This document shows positions 52,081 to 64,000 of a DNA stretch of 64,000 nt, piece after piece. A program made the translations under genes and the position numbers. The stretch is taken from NCBI RefSeq assembly GCF_000321225.1, contig NW_004450661.1, positions 2,099,819 to 2,163,818 of the forward strand. Reading direction: 5' to 3'. Below the pieces are notes generated by a model. The model was not told where the DNA came from. It saw only the letters and a list, made by a program, of their open reading frames with translations, and made no database searches. Source of the stretch: Odobenus rosmarus divergens. Its lineage: Eukaryota > Chordata > Mammalia > Carnivora > Odobenidae. How positions within the stretch are numbered: the stretch's first letter is position 1; each line of letters begins with the position of its first letter.

Positions 52081-55000
52081 AGCCTTGGGCTGGTGGAGAG
52101 GGCGACGTTTGGAGCCGTGTCCTTGGTGGAGTCACTTCGAATAAGGTTACCACGAGTCCTGGGGGGACATGATCCTGTAACCCTCTTCCTTCGCTCTGTT
52201 TCAGGCCGGAGCCTCTGGGAGCTCTGAGACTTGGAACACCTTCCCGCCTCTCCTTAGGGTTTGTTAGCCTCATTTGTGAAAGTTGCCAGTGTTTCCGCAG
52301 TAAAGAAGTTGAATTTAAGAGGTCAGACTTGCAGAGTGACCAACTGACCGAGCTCCAGAAGAACTGTCTTGAGCTGTTAAAGATAACCAAAGCACAAATG
52401 CAGGCTCTGGACGTTTGATCAATTTGCTGAGTGACTGACCTGATTCCCGCTCTTATCCAGCATCTATTTTCACAAAGGCCAAGAAAATATATGTATCTAT
52501 GCATCACTTTTTTTTTGCTGAAGCACAACCTGTTATGGTCAATGTGTGAGGTTAGGGAACAGGAACAAACTGACAGACGTCAAAATGGTGGGCTTGCTTC
52601 TGAGGGTGGAGGGAGGGGGTGGGCAGCTTCCCCAACATTTAACATTAAGTAATAATTACGCTCGACCTTGGCTTGAAGGACTGTCTACACCACAAGGATG
52701 AGGTACTGGTCTCCACACCTGCCCCTGATATGAAGAATCACATACACCAAAGGTTTCTGGGCAGGAGCTCCCGTTTGCTCACTTTCCTGTGCTCACTTAC
52801 ATTGGGCCATTTCCACCTGCAGGTGACTCTTTACCTGTCTTTTATATTGTATGTCCCCCAGTGGGTGTGGCCAGAGGCCATGCCTTACAAAAGGAATGAG
52901 TTGATAGTTTTCTAGTTAGTTCCAGGCTAGATAAATAGTCGACACAAAAATGTTTACGAAGGAAAAACAGACCCCACCACCTCAAGTATCTAGGTTAACC
53001 TTCCTGACTCATCCTATTCTATTGCAGATACCCTATCTCCATTTACTAGTCTCAAAATACAAGGCCTGATTCTTGCCCAGCAATGCCTCAGAGTTACTGT
53101 GAAGATCAAACATAATTATGCCAGGGGCAGCACTCTAAACCATGAAGTGCTATACCACAGTGAGACATCATTTGAGTGACTAAATAAATTGGGCCATTGT
53201 GGACATCATCGTGTGTGGGCACAAAGTAAATAAATGACGGCTAATAGCCGAGTTAGGTAAGGCTTGCGTAGGCTTTGAAATCAAAGTAATGATACTTCTT
53301 CCATAAGATCACATCAGACGCCCAACTTAGAGCTGTGATTTCTTAAGCCCTAGCTCCGTCTAGTGGTTCTTTGTTCCATTACAATTGAGATAACAAATGA
53401 CAGTTGACAAGAACTTACTGAAATGTATTTGGTGCTGAGCTGGCTCGGTGGTGTGGGCCCACTTCATTTGTATAAGTTCATTTGAATAAGGCTCTTAAGG
53501 TTATGCTATCTACTGCACAAACAGGCCCAAGGGGAGATTTTTCATGACAATATTAAAAACCCATCGAGCAACCACATAATCCTACTTGTGCAAGGAAGAT
53601 AAAGAAGAGAATGGGGGAAAACTGCCATAGAGAGTTAATAAAACTTCTAAAATTTAATGAGCTTTCATGTTCTGTGGCTCACATAAAAAAGAAACAGATG
53701 ATATTCATTTGAAGTGAGAGATGTTAAAGCCTTTTACCTGATAAGAAAGAAGAACAAGGAGATCTCTTCCATTTTAATTTTAAATGTACTACTACAGTGA
53801 TTCTCATCATGCACTACATTATGGGGGGGGGCACAGTTTTGAATACTATAAATTTTAGTGGCACACTTGAAAAGATTAAAAGACCTAAAAGAACACTAAA
53901 AAGTCATCAATCCTTAACCACCATCACTACTCAGTGTGACGATGTCTCAGTGTCTATGAAAGTACGTCTCAAAGAGAAAGCAAAGCATTCTCTTGCCCAA
54001 CCCTCTACACTATCAAACTCTGGGAAGACAGTCGTGTTCTGCCCTATCCACATTCTCTTTGATAATTCATGGGCCAAGGTTGCACGTGCTCAGTAAACAC
54101 ACTATCTTTTCAGGGGCTGGTTTGACAATACACTACGCTTCTTACCTCTTATTTGACACCTTCTGTTCCCGACTCTACATTCAGTTCCAGGATCTGCTTA
54201 GCTTCAGATTCTGAGATCTATCACTGAAATGTAGGACTCTCAGAGCAAGCTTTCTTCTTACAAATTCGTCAAAATTTGGGTAACACATTTGTAAAGGATT
54301 CACAATATACCAATGTGCATTGGCAAAGCAGTTGAGAGTTCCCGTATTTTTATATAACAGGCAAAGCCACTTTTCATTTAAAAGGGACAATTTTAAATAA
54401 CTGTGACCAGAATTCCAATTAAGCTGCCTCTGTCCCTCCCTGCAGAAAGTGGGGTACCGCTGTCTAGAACTTCTACCAAGAAGGATAGAGAGTCTGAAAT
54501 GAAAACTTGTAAACTTTGACTCCAATGTCTCTCGCCTACCCTTCTCAGCAGTTCTCCTGTACTCTCCAGTGTTTAGTTTATTCCTCAGTTATAACGTGAG
54601 TTTATATCCGTATCACACAATACATGGAGGGCTCCTTGAAACAAAGATGAACTTTGCCAATCTTTGTTCTGACCAATGTAATTGAGCCATGATGTAATTA
54701 GTGAGTTCCCAGGGGGCTTGAGAGTAATGGAGGTATACCACAACAGAGAAAGCATGGTGATGGAAGTCTGCAGACTGGCTGGGAAAAGAGTCCGGGAGAT
54801 AACAGAAAAGTGTCTATGCCTGACAACAACAAAAAAATCTATCAAATGCAGAGGAAGACAATGCCGCATATGGGAGTGAGGCGTGGAAATGGTACCATGC
54901 AAAGACAGAAATTACATTTTTTTTCCTTTTATTAAGACTATCACGTATAGGTGACATTTTTCAGAAAGCCAAGGACCCCTCAAACATGGGAGAGTTACCT

Positions 55001-56312
55001 ATGAGTCCTGGAAGGTACTGGGAACCAGAATGGCCAAGCAGGGATGCCTCATCAATACCAAACAATTAGCACCCACAGGAGAAATTGAACGTGGAGGTAA
55101 CTTCACCTGCTCTGGCACTATTAGTGAAATATTTAAAACAGGGGGAATTTGCAGCAAGAGAAATTTCAGCTTCTATAACCCAATGACTGGGGTATTATTC
55201 ATTACATTTAATTTCTGTTAACAAAAATTCTTTTCTAATAAACTTACAGGAAGAGGGTTGTGAGGGTCATATCCACTGGAAGGACCTGTTCTTTATTATA
55301 GAAATCTCCCCCCAAGTGCTAGGAGAAGGGAGAGAATCTGCCACAGTGAGATCATAGTCCACTCATCTATGTGACCGGGGGGAAAGGATGCACAGACGTG
55401 GGTGTTGCGCTCAACTGTGGCTAACTCAATAGGCATTTATAAATGTCTGTGGCATTGGGTTATGTCCTTCTAAATGCCCAAAGTTAATATCCTTCTTTCT
55501 CATTTCCTCTTACCATCAGACAACGGGATCTGTTACTGCACTCCCTCTCATGGAAAATAATTAAAAGCCATTTACAACAGTCTCATTTTATTATAACAAA
55601 CATTTGCTCAGAGATTAGCATATACCAGACACTGGGATAGATTCTAAGGATGGAAAGATGCTAATGATTGGCACTTGCCCTCAAGAAACTCAATAAATAC
55701 TTGGTGAATGCTTTGCTTCTTTATAATTTCTCTCCTTTCAGCTACTTTCCTCTCTCAGTTATACACTCTAAATCTTTCTTCCTTTGTCAGTAAATTATAA
55801 TTCAGCTTGATCTCGTCACTGAAGACTTTCCCAGCTCCTCTCAACGGAGGCTTGGCTTTCCTCTCAGGTTTTGCAATCCCACCGAACCCCCTCCTTTGGA
55901 GGGTATTCATCTGCTGTGTCCTGTGTTCCTAGAAGCCAGAAGCTGCAGTGAGAATTCATCTAATCCCTCACTACCATCTAATCCAAATCACCGCTCTTCC
56001 ACATTCATGTAAACTTTCTCCTTTAAAGACCATGATCGATAGAAATAACACTCTACTCTCCTTCATTTCTTAAAATAGATTTAGGGATATTTTTATTCAG
56101 TTTTGAAAAAGTTGAGGTGTTTGTGGGACATTACAAAGAAATATTGAGTAGGCAGGTGGATATACACAGGTGTAGAGCCCAAAAGACACATCTGGGTAGA
56201 GCCAGAGATTGAAAATCAACAATTTACAGACTTCAGAGGAGGCTGAGAAGGAGGAGTTAGGAAACAGGGACAACTCTGAGAAGCAGTTTTCTAGAAGCCC
56301 AGAGAAAGTCTT

Positions 56313-56498
56313 TTTTTTTTTTTTTAAGATTTTATTTATTTATTTGACAGATAGCACAAGTAGGCAGAGTGGCAGGCGGAAGGAGAGGGAGAAGCAGGCT
56401 CTCCGCCGAGGAGGGAGCCAGACATGGGGCTCAATCCCAGGACATCATGACGCAAGCCAAAGCAGCTGCTTAACCAACTGAGCCACCCAGGCACCCCA
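56313..56498 (-). mobile_element. CanSINE, antisense
   Basis: Ends GAGCCACCCAGGCACCCC. Target-site duplication CAGAGAAAGTCTTT on both sides. Confidence 0.96.
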
Positions 56499-56678
56499 AC
56501 CAGAGAAAGTCTTTAAGTGAGAGAAATGAAGAACACCATCATACGCTATATACTGTAAACACTGGAAAATGTCCACTGGATCTAATGATTCATTGGTGAT
56601 TTGAGACTTTAGTAGATACATTTTCAATGGAATACTGGGGAAGAAGCCAAATTACAACGGGTTTAAAGAGTAAGTAGA

Positions 56679-56852
56679 GGGACGCCTGGGTGGCTCAGTT
56701 GGTTAAGCGACTGCCTTCGGCTCAAGTCATGATCCTGGAGTCCTGCATCAGGCTCCCTGCTCAGCAGGAAATCTGCTTCTCCCTCTCACCCTTCCCCCTC
56801 TCATGTTCTCTCTCTCTCTCTCAAATAAATAAACAAAATCTTAAAAAAAAAA
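56679..56852 (+). mobile_element. CanSINE
   Basis: Head GGGACGCCTGGGTGGCTCAG. Target repeat AGAGTAAGT / AGAGCAAGT. The CCCAGGGTCCTGGGATCGAG block is partly missing. Confidence 0.95.
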
Positions 56853-56929
56853 GAGCAAGTGGAAACTTACAATCAAGGTGGTAGATTGAGCTAAAGAGAG
56901 GTGAGTACTGCCTTTCTACACTAAACATA

Positions 56930-57862
56930 GAAATGACAGGGAAAAATTGTTTTTAAACATATCTTTAATATATTGTCCAGCTCAAAAGCAAAAAGGGGAA
57001 AATTTCAAAAGTCAAAAATAGGAAGGAATCCACAGCAATTAGTGGGAATCTAAGGGAGGCGGGGGAGGCTTGTAACCCAAAAAGAAATGCACCTTACAGG
57101 CTGCAGTTTTAGTATTTGTGCGATGGTATAAGCTGAGGACACAGGCTCTGTGCATAGTGAGGAAACTGGAACTGGATTTCTGGTGAAACCAGAAGCTTGG
57201 AAAATTAGGACCTACCAGCCCTAGCTCTCAGCTTGCCCAGAACATGGGCGGAAACAGTTGATCCTCAGGAATCAGAACACCTAGACAAGACATTCCACAT
57301 ATTTGGGGTGGAATTCTCCCAGATGCCCTCAGAGTGTGGCAACTCTGTGCCAAGAAATTTATATAGAAATCTCACATAGCCCTGTCAGAAACCAATAATA
57401 AACTGCCCCCATAGGAAAAACTTACACCAAACAGTACACCTTAAGGTCCAACTGATAACAATTCCCCCCAAGAGTGAGCATACAGACATAAATACAAATT
57501 ACACCAAATTGAGTTTTCCAAAATTAAATTCTCAAACTAAAAAGGCTGCATAAAGGGAAACAAACAAATCCAGACATATTGCAGTGAAACTTCAGAACAT
57601 AAAAGGAAAAGATAATCTTAAAAACTATAATAGGAAAAAATAGATTAGCTACAAAAATGAAAATGACACTGCCATTAGAGATCTCAACATGAACAAGAGA
57701 GTCAGAAACAATGGAATACCTGATGAATTCCCATATATACCCAACAGAATGGCTAAAATAAAAAAGACTGACAACACAACATGTTGGCAAGGATGTGGAG
57801 CCATCAGAACTCTCATACGTTGTTGTGGAAATGTAAAATAAAAAAACCACTTTGGAAGATAG
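56930..57862 (+). mobile_element. Old L1, left arm
   Basis: L1-like text: CAGACATATTGCAGTGAAAC, AAAAGGAAAAGATAATCTTA, ACAGAATGGCTAAAATAAAA, GGAAATGTAAAATAAAAAAA, TTTGGAAGATAGCCTGGCAG. It continues on the far side of the RPS4X retrocopy. Similarity is weak before 57500. Confidence 0.75.
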
Positions 57863-57875
57863 CCTGGCAGTTTCT

Positions 57876-58983
<1,108 letters not shown>

Positions 58984-59500
58984 AGTTTGACAGTTTCTTA
59001 TCATACTAAACATTCACCTACCCTACAACCCAGAAATTCCATATATGTCCACAAAAAGATTTGTTCATATCAGCTTCATTCATAATAGTTAAAACCTAAA
59101 AACAGCATGTGTCCATCACCGGCAGAATAGGTACATTCATACAATAGAATACTATTCACTAATAAAATGAGACAAACTACAGATAAATGGATGAGTCTCA
59201 AAAACATTGCTGAATGAAAAACCTTTAGACAAAAGAAAACATGGTATATGATTTCATTCATACAAAATTCTAGAACAAGCAGATGAAATTATGGTGAAAA
59301 AGAAATCAGAACAGTGTTTTTCTTTTAAGGGGGATTCTGGAGATTGCTTGTGAAGGGGCATGACGGAACTTTCTGGAGTATGGCACCATTCTATATCTTG
59401 ATAAGAGTATAGGTTATACAGGTACATGTATTTGTCACAACTCATAAAATGATACATTTGAGTTTTATGCAGTGTATATTTTATTTCAAAAAAGGAATTC
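58984..59500 (+). mobile_element. Old L1, right arm
   Basis: Resumes with ACCTACCCTACAACCCAGAA, CAGCTTCATTCATAATAGTT, TACAATAGAATACTATTCAC, ATGATTTCATTCATACAAAA. This is the sequence expected directly after the left arm in a continuous L1. Confidence 0.88.
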
Positions 59501-60760
59501 TAAACACATATTGAATCCTAGCTAATCATGTTCAGTCTAAGCATTTAAGGATGAAGTATATGGATATCTACAACTTATTTTAAAATGCATCAAAAAATAA
59601 GATGGAGAAATAGATAAGTGGATATAGGATAAAACAAATACTGCACAATGTTAACAAATATAGAATCTAGGTGGTTAGGATATAGGTGTTTACTGTAAAA
59701 GTCTTTCAACTGTTCTATATATTTGAATTATTTTCCTATCCATCTGAACTATTAACTTTAAAAGGAGGATAAAATAAGGCATTTTCAGATACAAAAAGGA
59801 TAAAACTGATAGACATTTGCTGAAAGAAATGATTAAGAATATACTACAGCAGAAAAGAAAATGAGCTAAAGAGAGATGTGGAGCACACGATACAATGATA
59901 AACAGAGAAACTGGTAAAAACATGTTAGTAAACTTCAATAAATATTGACTCCTAAAAATAATGAGGACATTAACAGATAAATTGGAAGAGTGCTAACAAC
60001 ATGGTGATACTGAAATACTTGACGACAGTGAAATGAATATTGGAAATTGAAGTGTTCTAAAGTCCTTATTTAGACATAGTAAGAATCTGTTAAATTTTAG
60101 ACTTTGTTAGAAATACTTACAACTTTTGGGGTGCCTAGGTGGCTCAGTCAGTTAAATGTCTGCCTTCAGCTCAGGTCATGATCTCAGGGTCCTGGGATCA
60201 AGCCCCGCATCGGGCTCTCTGCTCAGCAGAGAGCCTGCTTCTCCTTCTCCCTCCGCTGCTCCCCCTGATTGTGCTCTCTCTCTCTGTCAAATAAAGAAAT
60301 AAATACAATCTTTAAGAAAAATTTACAACTTTCAAATCAGCAAAAGGAAATAGGAATGGGGATAAAGAAAATACAATCAAACTAAAATATGCCATGAAAA
60401 GAGGAAAAAAAGATGTAAAGAATAAATATGGTAGACATAAAATACATTAAAAGTGGCAGAAACATACCCAAATATATCACTAATCACAATAAATATAAAT
60501 GGAATAAATTTGCTTATTAAAAGAAACTTTTAGATCAGATAAAAACAAAACAAAATCCCTCTTTTGCTGATTTAAAAGAATTTCACTTGGAGCACAATTA
60601 CACAGAAATGTTTAATATAGAGAGAGATGGAAATGGATATAGTAGGACTTTGGATTTGGGCAATAGTTCAAAGAGAAATTTTAATAACCTCTTACTACAT
60701 ACATCAAAAAACACTGGATAAAACAAATAAATAATTTTATATATATCCTTTTAAGTGAGT
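59501..60760 (+). mobile_element. Further old L1-like sequence
   Basis: 59650-59760 (GTGTTTACTGTAAAAGTCTT) resembles an L1 3' tail and 60360-60760 (AATCACAATAAATATAAATG) an ORF2 segment. It is AT-rich and heavily diverged, and the boundaries are uncertain. Confidence 0.45.
60128..60320 (+). mobile_element. CanSINE
   Basis: Head GGGGTGCCTAGGTGGCTCAG. Target repeat TTACAACTTT on both sides. Confidence 0.95.
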
Positions 60761-61123
60761 AGCTATCAAGTGAAATGTAAATAAATGTTCAGGGACCAAA
60801 AGCAAAGACAGAACTGAAAACCAAGCAATGAGCACAATGATTTTACACTGTGGCCACCCAAGTAAACTGGGGGTGGGAGGGTGGAACACCAGACCAAGGC
60901 CAGGTCAATAAAAGTTGTGTTGTCATGCTGAAGAGTTTAGACTTTATTCTGTGAACAGTCTAGAGGAATAAAAGCTTAAACAGGTGCATGAATTGTTCTA
61001 AGTTCTGGGGATACAGTAGTGAGGAAAACAATAAATATCCCTTAATGAGTTAAATTCTGATTAAGTCAGATTGGCAAAAAATAATACACACTTTATTTTG
61101 TATGTTAAAACATAGATTTTTGG

Positions 61124-61326
61124 GGGGGCACCTGGGTGGCTCAGTCGTTAAGCATCTGCCTTCAGCTCAGGTCATGATCCCAGGGTCCTGGGATCAAGCC
61201 CCACATCGGGCTCCTGCTCAGCAGGAAGCCTGCTTCTCCCTCTCCCACTCCCCCTGCTTGTGTTCCTGCTCTCACTATCTCTCTTTCTCTCTGTCAAATA
61301 AATAAATAAATAAATAAATAAAAACT
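61124..61326 (+). mobile_element. CanSINE
   Basis: Head GGGGGCACCTGGGTGGCTCA, tail of five AAAT units. Confidence 0.95.
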
Positions 61327-61669
61327 TAGGTTTGTTTTTTTTTTTTACTCACTTTTATTTCATTTTGGAGCTAAAGGAGAATGATCCAGAGCAGGTATAA
61401 TCATTATAGGAAATATATGAACGGTCAGCATTATTTTCCAGCATGGCACCTTGGACATGGGTGCTATTAAGTTAGGGTAAGGGGATATTTCAGTTGTTTT
61501 CAGCCTTCTCAAAAGATCCTTTGACATTTTCTTTTCCAGTTGACTACTTCAGTTTATCACTAGTATTGGAACCCATAAAATGTTACTCTAATCCAATTCT
61601 AACATGACTTTATGAAAAAGATCTTATTTTTCCTTTAAACAAAAGACGTTTGCATCTAATTAGTGCTGT

Positions 61670-62095
61670 GATAATCCTGCCAAGTTACTTACTGCTGCAT
61701 AACAAATTACCTCACAATTTAGTAGCTTAAAACAACCAATATTTATTATCTCACAGTTTACATGCACCAGGAATCCAGGGAGCTTAGTTGGGCACCTTTC
61801 ATACTAGGTTTCTCATGAGACTGCAATCAAGCTATGGGCTGGGACTGCAGTTTAATCCAAAGGTTCAAATGGCAGCAGATCTGCCTCTAAGCCCCCTCAC
61901 ATGGTTTTGGGCAAGATTTAATTCCTCACAGACCGTTGGCCAGAAGCATCCGTTAGTCCTTACCAGGTGGGCCTCTCCCTGGGGAAGCTCACAACATGGC
62001 AGACCCTCAGAGTGAGGAAGTGAGAGAACACAAGAGTGGATGCAGGGATCATTGGGAACTTTCTTAGAGGCTGCTTACCACATCTACTTTTGACC
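61670..62095 (+). mobile_element. Old interspersed repeat, family unassigned
   Basis: Phrases common to many mammalian loci: TGCTGCATAACAAATTACCT, AACAACCAATATTTATTATC, CCAGGTGGGCCTCTCCCTGG, TTCTTAGAGGCTGCTTACCA. It resembles a known mammalian repeat, but I cannot name the family with confidence. Confidence 0.55.
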
Positions 62096-62559
62096 CGAAA
62101 CTTCTATCTTTCCAGTTTGATTATTCTACCATTGTCCACCTCGTACATTCATCTGTATCTTTGGGACATTCAGGCCACTGGAGTCCCTATTAGTTAACAC
62201 TACCACCATTACCACCATGATGTTTACTACCCAAGCCATTCAGTTTAGATTACGTGGTCTGTCAATTTAGTAACTCTCTCACCAACATCTTAGACTCCCT
62301 TACCCCTCTACCCTTTATCGTTTCATAAACCCAATCCTGGATAAATACTCTATCTGTTCCCTCTGTGCCTGCATCTTGGCAGCTAAACCATGCTGAAGGA
62401 AATTGTGAAATGGGCCAGAGCGGCATTTACCTGACCAGAGCCCTCAGCACTCCCTCACAGTCATGATATACTGCTCGAGTCAGCTTGCTTGCTACACTTT
62501 ACCATTTAAAACCTTCTTTCAACCAACACACCCGCATTCTCCCAATTTCAATTTTATAC

Positions 62560-63120
62560 CCCACTTCCCAAAAGACAAAGTCAATTAAAGAAGTTCCTTT
62601 GACTTTCTACCACAAAGACCTGTTTACAGTTGCTACTGTTCTGTCATCTATTCTACCTTTTGAAATAGTAGTGTGCTCTGAATACCATCCCCAGCCTCCT
62701 TCTCAGAAGCTTACTATTACTGACTATACCTTTTCTATCCTCTATCTTCATCATCTTCTCTCTACTGAATCCTTCACATCAGAATTAAAAAAAAAAAAAA
62801 CCCCTGATCCCACTTCCCACGCTATCAACTGCTATCCTATATTTCTCCCCTTCTTCACTGCTGACCTTTAAAGAATTGTCTACACTCACTATTTTCAACT
62901 CCTCAAATCCTATTCTCTCCTCAGTCCAATCCATCTCTTTCCCCTCCCAAAGCTCTGCTGAAATGGTTCTCATTAAGGTCATCGGTGACTTCCATATCAC
63001 TAGAGCCAGTGAATATTTTTCACTCTTCACAGTACTGGATCTTTTGGTGGCATTTGAAACATACTTTTCCCTTGGCTTCTGTGATGCCACATTACTGATT
63101 TTCCTCCTGTGACTCTATAG
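62560..63120 (+). pseudogene. L2 LINE reverse-transcriptase relic
   Basis: Translation of 62876-63112 contains LIKVIGDFHITRASEYF and VLDLLVAFET, decayed forms of the L2/CR1-clade RT text (LVKVTNDL and LLDLSAAFDT). Upstream DNA (TTAAAGAATTGTCTACACTC) also follows L2. The catalytic region is degenerate. Confidence 0.8.
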
Positions 63121-63369
63121 TGGCATTATTTATATTTATGGTATCTTGGAATCTTTTAAACACACTTCCATATTGTGTTCACTTTCTCCATGATGAGTCC
63201 AAACTTCCAAGGCAAAGACCTGGGCCTGCCTTGACAGCCTCCCTTGCAATCAGGTATAAGCATGTGACATTAAGTCTCACTACTTACTGTAGTGAGTAAT
63301 TCCACATAAGACTTGGAATTAGAAGAAAATGATAGAAGGAAGGAAACAAGTTAAACAAATTTTGCTTGC

Positions 63370-63472
63370 ATAGGTTATTGTGAGGATTAAAATTTGGTAA
63401 TATACATACAGCAGTTAGAACAGGGCCTGGCACAGTGCAACCACTATGTAAGTGTTAGTTATTATTATTCTT
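63370..63472 (+). mobile_element. MIR fragment
   Basis: Sense MIR 3' end: ATTGTGAGGATTAAAATTTG, AACAGGGCCTGGCACAGTGC, TAAGTGTTAGTTATTATTAT. Confidence 0.8.
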
Positions 63473-63598
63473 AAAGGAACACTTGTAGCTTTTGACAAGC
63501 TTCTGGTGTACAGTAAACATCCTTAGTTATTATAAAAAACAGAGTTGGGCCTCATTACTCTATTGTACACAGTTTCAAATAACTCAAAAACTATGTCT

Positions 63599-63603
63599 TT
63601 ATT

Positions 63604-63648
<45 letters not shown>

Positions 63649-63748
63649 GGCTCCACGCTGGGCCTGAGTAGGCTCAATGCAGGGCTTGAACTCAAGACCC
63701 CAAGCTCAAGACCTGATCTCAAGATCAGGCTCAACTGACTGAGCCCCC
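63599..63748 (-). mobile_element. Older CanSINE, antisense, with (TTTA)n
   Basis: A (TTTA)n run at 63605-63646 leads into GGCTCCACGCTGGGCC and ends AACTGACTGAGCCCCCC. Short, diverged body. Confidence 0.82.
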
Positions 63749-64000
63749 CCCCCAAAAAATAACTATTTTAAAAGAGTCCTATTATCACTATCAGCCAAAG
63801 ATTTTCATCAAATATAAGACACACAACCATCTGGGGACCTGCTACCATAGCTATATTGCTGGTGAAAATCATGGGTAGATCAACAGACAAAGAAGCAGAC
63901 CAAGATGTTTAGCATGAATTAAAGGAAGTTGGAAGATTCAGTGTGATTTCAATCATGGTATCACATGCCAAATCAGTATTTCTGGGTATGGCCAGCTGCA

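Overview
The window is mammalian nuclear DNA holding the 5' part of one gene, KCNH1 (EAG1, Kv10.1 voltage-gated potassium channel), on the minus strand. Coding exons 1 to 4 can be placed to the base, at 51560-51638, 26812-26935, 23376-23482 and 9617-9745. They join to 439 nt, codons 1-146 plus one base of codon 147. This covers the start codon, the PAS-cap and the PAS domain. The channel core, the cyclic-nucleotide-binding homology domain and the C-terminus lie beyond position 1. Exon wording such as MTMAGGRRG and the [17 protein letters not shown] stretch fits KCNH1 and not its paralogue KCNH5.

The organism is a carnivoran, probably an arctoid caniform (bear, panda, seal or mustelid group). 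At least 33 tRNA-derived CanSINEs are scattered on both strands. Most begin like GGGGCGCCTGGGTGGCTCAG and end in an AAATAAATAAA(T)AAAATCTT tail. They lack the GGGATCCCTGGG head of dog SINEC_Cf and the body typical of cats. Several L1 3' ends are also of carnivoran type. The species itself cannot be read from this sequence.

Layout, left to right on the plus strand: 1-9616 is part of intron 4 (L1 ORF2 relic, two carnivoran L1 3' ends, MIRs, microsatellites). 9617-9745 is exon 4. 9746-23375 is intron 3 (13.6 kb, with a nest of L1, L2, Tigger-like and SINE insertions). 23376-23482 is exon 3. 23483-26811 is intron 2 (3.3 kb). 26812-26935 is exon 2. 26936-51559 is intron 1 (24.6 kb, SINE-rich, with a 591-bp assembly gap inside an L1). 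51560-51638 is the coding part of exon 1, inside a CpG island of about 1 kb (51040-52080) that is the presumed promoter. 52080-64000 is upstream intergenic DNA with L1, L2 and SINE copies and an RPS4X processed pseudogene split by a SINE.

No second protein-coding gene, RNA gene, CRISPR array or novel multi-gene system is supported. The observations most worth a second look are: the three-layer insertion L1 > RPS4X retrocopy > CanSINE, with target-site duplications; a roughly 70-bp retrocopy of an mRNA 3' end inside a Tigger2-like element; a repeat-built polypyrimidine tract at the KCNH1 exon 2 acceptor; the exon phases of the PAS region; and a C24 run in the promoter island.
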